Source: Peptoniphilus lacydonensis (GTDB lineage Bacteria; Bacillota; Clostridia; Tissierellales; Peptoniphilaceae). From it: a DNA stretch of 64,000 bases. This document shows positions 17,230 to 25,267 of the stretch, piece by piece. The stretch is taken from assembly GCF_900106515.1 (NCBI RefSeq), contig NZ_FNWF01000003.1, forward strand, positions 1,240,001 to 1,304,000. Reading direction: 5' to 3'. The translations under genes were made by a program, and so were the position numbers. Each line of letters begins with the position of its first letter. The first letter of the stretch is position 1. A model generated the notes under the pieces. It had not been told where the DNA came from and searched no databases. It saw only the letters and a list, made by a program, of their open reading frames with translations.

Positions 17230-19848
17230 ATGAACAAGAAAATTATTTCTCTAGTACTAGCACTAGTAATGGTACTAGGATCATTCACAAGTGTCTTCGC
17301 CGCTGAAACAAAAAAAGATGATGCTAAAGCAGAATCTAAAGAAAAAGTTGAAAAAGTAGTTGGAAAAGATAACAAAATCCAATACATTATCGACAAAAAA
17401 CTTGTTGAAGGCTACGAAGATGGAAACTACGGACTTGATAAAAACATCAAGAGATCCGAAATCACAAGATTACTTGTACTAGCTAATGGTAATGAAGAAT
17501 TATCAAAACAATTACAAGGATCAATGCAAGTATACAATGACGTTAAACCAGAACACTGGGCTAACGGAGTTATCACAGTAGGTACAACAGTACCATCTGA
17601 TGCTAACGGAATTGCAATGCTAGCAGGATACCCTGATGGATCATTCAAACCAGAAAATGATGTAACTTACGCTGAACTTGCTAAAATGTTAGTAGTTCTT
17701 GCAAAAGAAGATTTAACAGCTGATATGGTTAAAAACGCTACTTGGGCATCTTCTTGGATGACTTGGGCAGCACAACTTGGAATTCTTGACGATGTAACAA
17801 TTGCAGATTCTAACAAAGCAGCTAACAGAGCAGATGCATTCACTATGATTTACAATGCTCTTTACAAAATGCAAGAATTCAAGAGAACACCTTCTAACGA
17901 AACTAGAGGTATTGTTTCTAACCTAACTAATAGCAAACTTACTCTTAACCAAGATAAAGACAAAGAATACAAAATCACAAGCGATACAGTTATCGTAGAT
18001 GGCGACAATGGTAGAAAACAAATCGTTAAAGTAAATACTGTTGACAATCTTGATCTTTACAAAGGATCTCTAGTAAGAATTCTTACTAATGATAAAAACG
18101 AAGTAACTCACATCCTTGAACTTGGTAACCCAGAAGACTTAGCTAAAAGTAACCACAACGGTCTTTTAGATGAAGACAATAACATCTGGGAAGGCGTAGC
18201 AGATGCAACTGTAAAAACTGATTATTACAAAGACATCGTAACAATGAAAGATGTTAAACAAAAAGACATCAACAAAGCTTACGCTACAATCAAATTAAAC
18301 TCAAGTGCAACAAAAGGTAAATACATCAAATTCTTTGATGCTAAAGAAAAGTTAATAAGAGAATTAAAAATTAATGACAAAACTGAAGTTTATGTAGCTA
18401 ACCCTTATAACAACATTATGAGAGAAGTTAAAGACATTAACGAAGCACTTTCATTAATTGGTTTCCACAACTACAAAGACGATTACAAAATCGCTAACGT
18501 ATACGCTGGATTCGACACAGATGATCACAAATCAGCTGTAAAAGGATATGATTCTGAAAGAAACACAGCTAGAGTTATCGTATTTAACGTAGTATCTAAA
18601 GATAATGATGGAGATCGTTACAGAGTAGTTCAAGATTCTTCTTCTAAATACTCAAATACACTTGAAGACGTAGACGGTAAACTTTATGACAGAGATAATG
18701 TTCTTAACAAAGCACACTTCCCACTAAACTATGGTGACAAGTATGACGTTATAGAACTTCGTGGTGATGCTATTGAAAAAATAATCGATCACAGCGAAAC
18801 TAAAGACTATCCAGTAGTTAAAGTAGAAAAAGTATTTGACAATGATGAAATCAAAGTAATTGATAGATTTGACAACGAAACTCTTCTTTATGTAGGAGAC
18901 GCTGACATCTTCAATGCAAAACAATATAAAGACCTTGAAAAAGGAGATTATCTACAATTTGCAGCTAACGATAAGAATGCAAGAGATATAGATGCAGTAT
19001 CTATTTTCGAACCATCTAAATATATCGAAGACAAATTTGATGAATCTGGATCAGTTCTTAATGTTGTTAATGGAATTGAAGGACACACTGTTGTAGGAAC
19101 AATCAAATGGGTTGGAGAAAAAGAAGTAGAAATTAAGGTTGAATCTGACAATTGGGATAAAGATCTTAACAAGACTACTAAGACTTACAAAGTTGACAAA
19201 GAACTTGCTACTGTATTAAAAGACTATGTAGGCAAGGAAGTTATCTTTAAAGCTGAAAACAAAAAACATGATGACAATGTTAGAGCTTATGACTTTAGAT
19301 TAAATGATGAAAAAGAAACTCCAATCAAACCTAAGTCAAAAGCTGGAAATGTTCAAGATATTAAAGATGCAATCAAGAAACTTGATGCAAAATATCCAGA
19401 TCAAGAATCAGTTAACAAAGATTTTGATAATGCAAAGAAATCAGTAGAAAAAATTCAAAAAATGATTGATGATCTTAAATTTGAAGATAAGACTGAATGG
19501 GAAGGCGTTGATAAATCTTATAAAGAAGCTTTAGATAGAGTTAAAGGATTTGTTGATACAAAGGAAGAAGCTGTTAAAAAAGAATATACAGAACAAATCA
19601 AAGCAGTTAAAGATGCAGCTGATGCAAAACTAACAGATGTTAAGGTTGCAAAAGATACTTTAACTCAAGATAAGGCAAAAGCTGAAGTAAAGGCTATAGT
19701 TGATAAAGAACTTAAAGATGGAGTAACTGCAAAATATGAAGTAGAAAGCTTTGATAATGTACAAAAACAAGTAAAAATTAAAGTTACTTTTGAAAAAGCT
19801 CCAGCTGATGCTCAAACATCAGAAGTTATAGTAACTGAAGAAGCTTAA
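17230..19848 (+). CDS. S-layer homology (SLH) domain protein, probable S-layer protein
   Basis: Exported protein of 872 residues. MNKKIISLVLALVMVLGSFTSVFA is a signal peptide with an A-x-A-like cleavage site. Three SLH units follow (about 45-95, 103-160 and 170-212) with the GYPDGSFKPENDVTYAE signature, which bind pyruvylated secondary wall polymer. The rest is a long charged region without a known enzyme motif and a Lys/Glu-rich helical tail from about 690. Strong AAGGAGG site, two promoters and a structured leader point to very high expression. AAC and TAC codons dominate the first half and AAT/TAT the end, suggesting a mosaic gene or high-expression codon selection. Confidence 0.92.
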   Translation: MNKKIISLVLALVMVLGSFTSVFAAETKKDDAKAESKEKVEKVVGKDNKIQYIIDKKLVEGYEDGNYGLDKNIKRSEITRLLVLANGNEELSKQLQGSMQVYNDVKPEHWANGVITVGTTVPSDANGIAMLAGYPDGSFKPENDVTYAELAKMLVVLAKEDLTADMVKNATWASSWMTWAAQLGILDDVTIADSNKAANRADAFTMIYNALYKMQEFKRTPSNETRGIVSNLTNSKLTLNQDKDKEYKITSDTVIVDGDNGRKQIVKVNTVDNLDLYKGSLVRILTNDKNEVTHILELGNPEDLAKSNHNGLLDEDNNIWEGVADATVKTDYYKDIVTMKDVKQKDINKAYATIKLNSSATKGKYIKFFDAKEKLIRELKINDKTEVYVANPYNNIMREVKDINEALSLIGFHNYKDDYKIANVYAGFDTDDHKSAVKGYDSERNTARVIVFNVVSKDNDGDRYRVVQDSSSKYSNTLEDVDGKLYDRDNVLNKAHFPLNYGDKYDVIELRGDAIEKIIDHSETKDYPVVKVEKVFDNDEIKVIDRFDNETLLYVGDADIFNAKQYKDLEKGDYLQFAANDKNARDIDAVSIFEPSKYIEDKFDESGSVLNVVNGIEGHTVVGTIKWVGEKEVEIKVESDNWDKDLNKTTKTYKVDKELATVLKDYVGKEVIFKAENKKHDDNVRAYDFRLNDEKETPIKPKSKAGNVQDIKDAIKKLDAKYPDQESVNKDFDNAKKSVEKIQKMIDDLKFEDKTEWEGVDKSYKEALDRVKGFVDTKEEAVKKEYTEQIKAVKDAADAKLTDVKVAKDTLTQDKAKAEVKAIVDKELKDGVTAKYEVESFDNVQKQVKIKVTFEKAPADAQTSEVIVTEEA

Positions 19849-19869
19849 TGATTTTTTAAATCAAAGATA

Positions 19870-19900
19870 AAACCTGAGGGAAACCTTGGGTTTTTCTTTT
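19870..19900 (+). terminator. Terminator of the S-layer gene
   Basis: AAACCTGAGG / CCTTGGGTTT stem (two G-U pairs) with a GAAA tetraloop and a long T run. Confidence 0.88.
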
Positions 19901-20152
19901 TTTTACATAATTAAAATATATAATAAAGTTTATAAGATTTGACACATTTTCTTATAAACTTTTTTTTTATAAACATATTAATTGTTACAGATGTATTTAA
20001 TCTAATTCGTTAACTCCTTTATTAAATAAATACTTATCTTTTTCTTTCGCACTTATTGTTAAATTGACTCTAGACATATAATCAAATTCTTATAGGGGAT
20101 AATTGTAAGTTAACTTATATGTAATTTATTAAAAATAAGTTTAAATATATGT

Positions 20153-20181
20153 TTGACAAAGTAAAACAAAAGTTTTATAAT
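20153..20181 (+). promoter_or_regulatory. Consensus promoter of the sigma-factor cassette
   Basis: TTGACA (20153-20158), exactly 17 bp, TATAAT (20176-20181): a perfect housekeeping promoter. The rest of the gap from 19900 is AT-rich and shows no gene. Confidence 0.85.
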
Positions 20182-20211
20182 AAAATTACATTAACAATAA
20201 GGAGGCATTAA

Positions 20212-20808
20212 ATGAAGAATAATAGTTATGAAGATTTTAACAGAGTGCTAAATTCTGCTCTTGTTGGGGAAGAGAGATCAAAGGTGAAACTTGTAAACAT
20301 GCTAGATCCACTAATTAAATCGTCAATAAAAAAATATTGCCCTATTAAAAGGGAATATGAGGATCTCTATTCTGACGGAAGAGCAATGATACTTTTTTCT
20401 ATTGAAACTTTTAACCACAAGAGCAATTTTTTGCATTTTGTAAAGTTAAATCTCAAATATTTTTATCTTGATACATATAAGTATCTTTTAAATGTGGAAA
20501 ATGACATAAGAGAGAGCGAGGTAAAAAATGATAATAGTGAGGAAGGTGAAATTACTGTATTTGATACTCTAGACAGTGGCATAGACATTGAAGGAGATTA
20601 TATTTATAGGGAGAGGGAGGGGATTTTAAGAGATGCGATGAATTATCTTAGTCCAAGGCAAGGTCTTGTTGTGAGATTATTTTATTATGAGAGGATGAGT
20701 CTTTCTGAGATTGCAGATTTTCTTGGTATTTCTGTGAGGACTGTGGTAAATCTAAAGTCAAAGGCCATAGAAAATATGAAGAAGTTTGTAGGTGTTTATT
20801 ATGATTAA
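20212..20808 (+). CDS. Sigma-70 family RNA polymerase sigma factor (regions 2 and 4)
   Basis: A 198-residue alternative sigma factor. Residues 25-95 resemble region 2 (the core-binding EYEDLYSDGRAMILFSIETF), then an acidic linker, and residues 140-190 form region 4 with a clear helix-turn-helix (YLSPRQGLVVRLFYYERMSLSEIADFLGISVRTVVNLKSKA). It lacks regions 1 and 3, like ECF and SigO/TcdR-type factors. AAGGAGG precedes the ATG and a consensus promoter is upstream. It leads a cassette with an amidase and three tiny proteins, which it may control. No anti-sigma factor is visible next to it. Confidence 0.85.
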   Translation: MKNNSYEDFNRVLNSALVGEERSKVKLVNMLDPLIKSSIKKYCPIKREYEDLYSDGRAMILFSIETFNHKSNFLHFVKLNLKYFYLDTYKYLLNVENDIRESEVKNDNSEEGEITVFDTLDSGIDIEGDYIYREREGILRDAMNYLSPRQGLVVRLFYYERMSLSEIADFLGISVRTVVNLKSKAIENMKKFVGVYYD

Positions 20809-20822
20809 TTTAGGAGGTTTTT

Positions 20823-21299
20823 ATGTTAGTTGAAAAGAAACTTATTAAGTTTAATTTTGTGCCAAGACGTGGCATGGTGAAGCCTGTTTTTATTGTTGTG
20901 CATGACACAGGAAATACTAATTTTGGGGCAGATGCTATTAATCATTATAAGTATTTTAATGGTGGAAATAGAAATGCTTCTGCTCATTATTTTGTAGATG
21001 ACAAAAGGATAGTTGAAACTGTTGAAACTACTAATGTTTCTTGGCACTGTGGAGATGGGCATGGAAAGTATGGAATTACAAATAATAATTCTATTGGTGT
21101 TGAGATTTGTGTAAATAGTGATGGTGATTATGAGAAGGCACTTGAAAATGCTAGAAAGGTAATTAGATTTCTTATGGATTTTTACAATATTCCCCTAAGT
21201 AAAGTTGTGCGTCATTTTGATGCGTCACACAAGATTTGTCCTCGTTCTATGAGTGCAAATAATTGGGAAAAGTGGTGGAAGTTCAAAGAAAGTTTGTAA
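20823..21299 (+). CDS. N-acetylmuramoyl-L-alanine amidase (phage-type endolysin domain)
   Basis: A 158-residue single-domain amidase of the Amidase_2 / T7-lysozyme fold, cleaving the bond between MurNAc and L-alanine in peptidoglycan. FIVVHDTGN supplies the first zinc His; HFDASHKICPRSM supplies the second His and the Cys ligand; NNSIGVEIC is the conserved core. There is no signal peptide and no wall-binding domain, so export would need a holin or lysis. AGGAGG precedes the ATG, 14 bp after the sigma-factor stop. The lack of a signal fits a phage-derived lysin used together with the small membrane protein further down. Confidence 0.9.
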   Translation: MLVEKKLIKFNFVPRRGMVKPVFIVVHDTGNTNFGADAINHYKYFNGGNRNASAHYFVDDKRIVETVETTNVSWHCGDGHGKYGITNNNSIGVEICVNSDGDYEKALENARKVIRFLMDFYNIPLSKVVRHFDASHKICPRSMSANNWEKWWKFKESL

Positions 21300-21339
21300 T
21301 TAAAAAATTTTTGAACTTTTTTAAAATTAGGATAGTAAC

Positions 21340-21379
21340 TTTTCACCTTTTTTTCTATATACATAATAGGAGGTGAAAA
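21340..21379 (+). promoter_or_regulatory. Inverted repeat overlapping the DUF1659 ribosome site
   Basis: TTTTCACC (21340-21347) is the perfect complement of GGTGAAAA (21372-21379), which includes the 3' part of the Shine-Dalgarno AGGAGGTG. A hairpin with a 24-nt loop could lower translation of the following gene. Confidence 0.4.
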
Positions 21380-21381
21380 TA

Positions 21382-21603
21382 ATGGCTGTTAAAACTTTAG
21401 AAACTAAGTGCAAACTTAGAACTGTTGTATCAGATGATTCTACTGGCAAAGTTAAGAGAAGAAGTATTACTGTTAGAGATATAAGTCCTAATGCTAATAA
21501 TGAAAATCTTTTAAAACTTTCTATTGATCTTAAAAAATTAGTAGAAGGAGATCTTGCTGGCACTGTAAAAGTTGTTGAAGAATCTCTAGCTGAAGAAGCT
21601 TAA
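21382..21603 (+). CDS. DUF1659 domain protein
   Basis: A 73-residue basic small protein starting MAVKTLETKCKLRTVV, with KRRSITVRDISPNANNENLL, matching the DUF1659 pattern found beside sigma factors, DUF2922 and YvrJ genes in clostridia and bacilli. No membrane segment. The ATG at 21382 follows AGGAGGTG by 7 bp; an in-frame GTG at 21373 lies within the ribosome site. Function unknown. Confidence 0.8.
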   Translation: MAVKTLETKCKLRTVVSDDSTGKVKRRSITVRDISPNANNENLLKLSIDLKKLVEGDLAGTVKVVEESLAEEA

Positions 21604-21649
21604 TTATTTTGTGTAAGTTGTAAATTTGTTATTGAAGGAAGGAGAATTT

Positions 21650-21865
21650 ATGGATATTAAAAGAAATTTAAGACTAAAACTTGCAGACAATGATGGGAAC
21701 AAATACAATCTGAATATTTCAGATCCCAGCGAAAATGTGTCCAAGGCACAAACTGATCTCGTTGGAAGTGACATTGTAGACAACGGATTAGTTATGGGAA
21801 AAGCTGGTCCTTTAAAATCTTATAGTGGTGCAACTATGATCACTACAACTGAAAAGGAAATATGA
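21650..21865 (+). CDS. DUF2922 domain protein
   Basis: A 71-residue protein starting MDIKRNLRLKLADNDGNKYN, with the DUF2922 layout: strand, LNISDPSENVS, and a C-terminal KAGPLKSYSGATMIT. GAAGGAAGGAG precedes the ATG at 21650. It lies 46 bp after DUF1659 and its stop overlaps the YvrJ start by ATGA. Function unknown; the pairing with DUF1659 is a recurring gene neighbourhood. Confidence 0.8.
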   Translation: MDIKRNLRLKLADNDGNKYNLNISDPSENVSKAQTDLVGSDIVDNGLVMGKAGPLKSYSGATMITTTEKEI

Positions 21866-22014
21866 TTATGGAGGAATTAATCTCAACTATTTCAAATATA
21901 GGATTTCCCATTGCAATTTCTTGTTATCTCTTGGTGAGGCTAGAGAAAAAGATGGAAGAGTTAAATGAAGCAATTGTCGAGCTGAAAAATGCTCTTGAGA
22001 GATTTGGCAAATAG
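21862..22014 (+). CDS. YvrJ family small membrane protein, holin-like
   Basis: A 50-residue protein: a short N-terminus (MIMEELISTISN), one hydrophobic helix (IGFPIAISCYLLVRL), then a charged amphipathic helix (EKKMEELNEAIVELKNALERF). This is the layout of YvrJ and of the small BhlA/UviB bacteriocin-associated holin-like proteins. The start overlaps the DUF2922 stop (ATGA); a second ATG two codons on is possible. In Bacillus subtilis yvrJ belongs to the SigO/RsoA regulon. A role in releasing the amidase is an inference. Confidence 0.75.
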   Translation: MIMEELISTISNIGFPIAISCYLLVRLEKKMEELNEAIVELKNALERFGK

Positions 22015-22071
22015 CCATCAAAATAATTGATTTAAATCAAATTTTATTATTAATAATTTAAATTATTGTAC

Positions 22072-22096
22072 ATAGGGCTTAGGCCTATTTTTTTTG
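22072..22096 (+). terminator. Terminator of the sigma-YvrJ cassette
   Basis: ATAGGGC-TTAG-GCCTAT stem with one bulged base, followed by a run of nine T. Confidence 0.75.
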
Positions 22097-22243
22097 CAAA
22101 TTTTTTACATAAAAATGTCTGTTAGAGATTTGCTCCCCAACAGATATTATAGAGCCAAAATTAATGATATATGGGTTATGTCTTACAGCTTAAACCATAT
22201 ATTTTTTATAGTAAAAACATAAAAAAATTCTCAATCTAAAATT

Positions 22244-22532
22244 ATCAAAGGTAGAGTTTGCTATGGAGGTCTTGACTTATCACCGACAAAAGAATTAATG
22301 AAACTTATACTTGAAAGAAAAATTGCCATTGAGGTCATCCAGTTCTAAGGTGGATGATGAATAATATCTTTATACGAACTGATCCTGCTGGAAATATAAA
22401 GACAGACAAAGAAAAAACCACAGAAAAGATAGTCGGAGTTATCGCTACAATTATGGCTTTTGATAGGCGATAAAATGTGGGAATGATACAAGTGAATCGG
22501 TTTATGACGATAGAGGGTTGATAGTGTTTTAA
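22244..22532 (+). pseudogene. Phage terminase large subunit remnant
   Basis: Read with two frameshifts, three pieces match the C-terminal half of HK97-type terminase large subunits. The first is IKGRVCYGGLDLSPT fused directly to KELMKLILERKIA (an internal deletion). The second, after a shift, is GHPVLRWMMNNIFIRTDPAG followed by NIKTDKEKTTEKI and VGVIATIMAFDR. The third, after another shift, is AIKCGNDTSESVYDDRG ending LIVF and a stop. These phrases are typical of the nuclease domain end of TerL. It shows that a prophage once lay here. Confidence 0.85.
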
Positions 22533-22614
22533 TGTCGCCATTTTTGATTTATCATACATAAATTTAGTAAAATGGCGATATTAATCTCGCCAACATTGAT
22601 TTATATACGCCAAT

Positions 22615-22885
22615 TATGGACACATATTACTAGAAATACCACCAAAGTTAAGCATATTGAGTTTTATTGGATTTTTAAAAGGGAAAAGTAGCATAATGAT
22701 ATATGAAAAATGGGACAGCTTAAAATATAAATACAATAGGAAGAAAATTTTGGTGTCGAGGATATTATATAGACACAGAATACAGGAACACAAAAGCAAT
22801 AAAAGAGTATATTTAGAATCAGCTCAAGGAAGATGAATTGAGTGCTCAGATAACAATGGATAACACAGCCCCATTTAAGAGTTAG
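22615..22885 (+). pseudogene. IS200/IS605 family TnpA transposase remnant
   Basis: Fragment YGHILLEIPPKLSILSFIGF, LKGKSSIMIYEKWDSLKYKY, then after a frameshift KFWCRGYYIDTEYRNTKAIK, an in-frame TAG, and NQLKEDELSAQITMDNTAPF. This is the C-terminal two-thirds of the Y1 transposase; the Tyr in the WCRGYY/EYI region is the usual catalytic area. The N-terminal HUH part is missing. Broken by a frameshift and a stop, so not active. Confidence 0.88.
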
Positions 22886-23085
22886 CGAGTAAAAATTGCA
22901 AGCGGTAAACAAAAAGCAACTTTGAGGAGTAGCTAGTAAAAAAGGTTATTCGGACCGCAAAGTCAAAACTACCATCTACGCTATGGATTTTTATTTATAA
23001 ATTTAACTGTATATACACTTGACTTGTCTAATCTTAGCTTTTGTAATATAATTTTATTCAAAATTTATTAGGAGATAGGATAAAA

Positions 23086-24003
23086 TTGAAAGATTTAGAA
23101 AAGTTAAATTTTGATGAAAAATTAGAAAAATTAAAAAAATTAAAGGAAGAAGGGGACGCAGTTATACTTGCACATTATTATGTAAATGAAGACATACAAG
23201 CCATAGCTGATTACATAGGAGATTCTTTTTTTCTAGCTCAAAAGGCAACTGAGCTCAAGAAAAGGACAATAGTTATGGCAGGAGTTTACTTCATGGGCGA
23301 GAGTGTAAAAATTTTAAATCCAAGTAAAACTGTATTGATGCCAGATATCGGAGCAGATTGCCCCATGGCACACATGATAAGTGTCGAAAAAATTAAAGAG
23401 ATGAGAGAAAAGTATGAGGATTTGGCAGTTGTAACCTATATAAATTCTACTGCTGAAATTAAAGCTTATTCAGATATTTGTGTGACATCTTCAAATGCTG
23501 CAAAAATTGTAAATAAATTAAAGGAAAAAAATATATTTTTTGTACCAGATAAAAATCTTGGCAACTACATAAAAAAATCTTTGCCAAATAAAAATGTTAT
23601 TTTAAATGATGGTTGTTGTCCTGTTCACGATGAGATAGATGTTAATGATGTGAGAGCTTATAAGGGAAAGGTTAAAATTTTAGCTCATCCTGAATGTAGA
23701 AAAGAAATTTTAGACTTAGCTGACTTTATAGGATCTACAAAGGCTATTATAAAGGAATCAGGTAAGTATGATGATGTATTAGTTGTTACAGAGGAAGGAA
23801 TTTTTACTGAGTTGAAGAAAAAATATCCAAATATTAATTTAAGAAAATTGAAAAAAGAAGCAATTTGTAACGATATGAAAAAGCTAACTGTTGATAAGGT
23901 TATTAGAGCAATTAAAAATAATGAAAATCAAGTCGAAGTAGATAAGGAAATTAGTAAGAGAGCTTTAATACCGCTAAAAAGAATGTTGGAGCTAGGTGCA
24001 TAA
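23086..24003 (+). CDS. nadA: Quinolinate synthase A
   Basis: 4Fe-4S enzyme that condenses iminoaspartate with dihydroxyacetone phosphate to quinolinate in de novo NAD synthesis. The 305-residue length is usual. Signatures are VILAHYYVNEDIQAIADYIGDS, MPDIGADCPMAHMI (first Cys), NDGCCPVHDEI and HPECRKEI (second Cys region) and EAICNDMKKLT (third Cys). The start is TTG at 23086 after GGAGATAGGA. First gene of nadABC-niaR; nadB begins just after its stop. The operon is probably repressed by NiaR when nicotinic acid is available. Confidence 0.95.
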   Translation: MKDLEKLNFDEKLEKLKKLKEEGDAVILAHYYVNEDIQAIADYIGDSFFLAQKATELKKRTIVMAGVYFMGESVKILNPSKTVLMPDIGADCPMAHMISVEKIKEMREKYEDLAVVTYINSTAEIKAYSDICVTSSNAAKIVNKLKEKNIFFVPDKNLGNYIKKSLPNKNVILNDGCCPVHDEIDVNDVRAYKGKVKILAHPECRKEILDLADFIGSTKAIIKESGKYDDVLVVTEEGIFTELKKKYPNINLRKLKKEAICNDMKKLTVDKVIRAIKNNENQVEVDKEISKRALIPLKRMLELGA

Positions 24004-24004
24004 G

Positions 24005-25267
24005 ATGAAAAAATATGACATTTTAATAGTTGGATCAGGATTGGCAGGGGTTAGCACAGCCTTAGAATTAAGCAAAAACTATAAAATTGCCATTGTGACC
24101 AAGAAAAAGTTAGAAGATTCAAATTCATATCTCGCTCAAGGTGGTATAAATGTGTTAAAAGATGAATCTGACAGAAAAGCTTTTATTGAAGATACAATGA
24201 AGGCAGGTCACTACAAAAATAATTTGCAAGCTGTTGAAAAAATGGTAGATATGTCCAAAGATGCAATAAATTTTTTAGTTGACCTTGGGGTTAAATTTAC
24301 TATGAAAAATGGAGACTTTGATTATGCAAGAGAAGGAGGCCATTCTGTCGCGAGAGGTCTTCATATAGATGATGAAATAGGTAAGGGAATTTTAGATGTT
24401 CTCTACAAAAGGCTTAGAGAAAGAACTAATATAGATATATTTGAAGATACACCAATCGTGGACTTAATTGTAAAGGAGGGTAAATGTTATGGCGTAAAAT
24501 CTTGCGATAAAATTTTTATTTCTACAAATGTAATTCTTGCAACTGGTGGACTAGGTGGGATTTTTGATAGGAGCACAAATTTTTCTCATATATGTGGCGA
24601 TGGATATGCCATGGCTATAAAAAATGCTGTCAAATTAAAGGATATTTCCTATATTCAGTTTCATCCTACTTCTCTCTACGAAAAAGGGGCAGAGAGACAG
24701 TTTTTAATTTCTGAATCTGTAAGAGGCGAAGGTGCTCTCTTATTAAACCACAAGGATGAGAGATTCACTGATGAAATGAAACCTAGGGATATTGTGTCAA
24801 AGGCAATATTAAGGGAAATGGAAAAAGAAAATGTGGACTTTGAATATTTGTCAATGAAATCACTAGGTGAGGATAAAATTACAATGAGGTTTCCGATGAT
24901 ATTCAATGAATTAAAAAATAGGGGAGTAGATGCAAGATATGAAAATGTTCCTATTGTCCCATGTCAGCATTACACTATGGGCGGTATTGAATGTGACATG
25001 AATGGAAGGACTAATATAGAGGGGCTCTTTGCGGTTGGAGAAGCTGGCAATGTCGGTATTCATGGCTCAAATAGACTTGCTTGCAACTCACTTTTAGAGT
25101 GCGTAGTTTTTGGAAGACTTTTGGCAAATTATTTAAATGTAAATAAACTTGAAGATAGGGAAATAGATTTTCAAATAGATAAGGAAAAAATTGATGGAGA
25201 AAAATATTCTAAGATTATTTTTGAAAGGATAAGAGAAGATGAGAGAGCTAAAGCCAATAGTAATTGA
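24005..25267 (+). CDS. nadB: L-aspartate oxidase
   Basis: FAD enzyme that oxidises L-aspartate to iminoaspartate for NadA. The N-terminal ILIVGSGLAGVSTALELS binds FAD; SYLAQGGIN, HSVARGLHIDDEIG, TGGLGGIF, QFHPTS and the C-terminal GEAGNVGIHGSNRLACNSLLE are succinate-dehydrogenase/NadB family marks. At 420 residues it is shorter than the E. coli enzyme (about 540) because the helical C-terminal domain is mostly absent, as in other clostridial forms. The ATG at 24005 lies 2 bp after the nadA stop; a GTG at 23996 is a less likely start. It overlaps nadC by 29 bp. Confidence 0.94.
   Translation: MKKYDILIVGSGLAGVSTALELSKNYKIAIVTKKKLEDSNSYLAQGGINVLKDESDRKAFIEDTMKAGHYKNNLQAVEKMVDMSKDAINFLVDLGVKFTMKNGDFDYAREGGHSVARGLHIDDEIGKGILDVLYKRLRERTNIDIFEDTPIVDLIVKEGKCYGVKSCDKIFISTNVILATGGLGGIFDRSTNFSHICGDGYAMAIKNAVKLKDISYIQFHPTSLYEKGAERQFLISESVRGEGALLLNHKDERFTDEMKPRDIVSKAILREMEKENVDFEYLSMKSLGEDKITMRFPMIFNELKNRGVDARYENVPIVPCQHYTMGGIECDMNGRTNIEGLFAVGEAGNVGIHGSNRLACNSLLECVVFGRLLANYLNVNKLEDREIDFQIDKEKIDGEKYSKIIFERIREDERAKANSN

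Larger units (their letters stand above)
22015..23085. other. Gene-poor decayed region with phage and IS remnants
   Basis: About 1.07 kb without an intact gene. It contains, in order, the cassette terminator, a degenerate terminase segment, a degenerate IS200 transposase and the nadA promoter region. All remnants are on the plus strand and broken by frameshifts, stops and deletions. Confidence 0.75.

Noticed and set aside
22115-22222. 35-codon frame starting MSVRDLLPNRYY after the cassette terminator
   Set aside because: No ribosome site, no recognisable family, lies in decayed DNA; probably chance or part of the remnant.
22980-23052. NiaR operator and promoter before nadA
   Set aside because: The pseudo-palindrome around 23024-23040 and TATAAT at 23047 are suggestive, but TTGACT at 23029 is only 12 bp away and I could not match a firm NiaR consensus.
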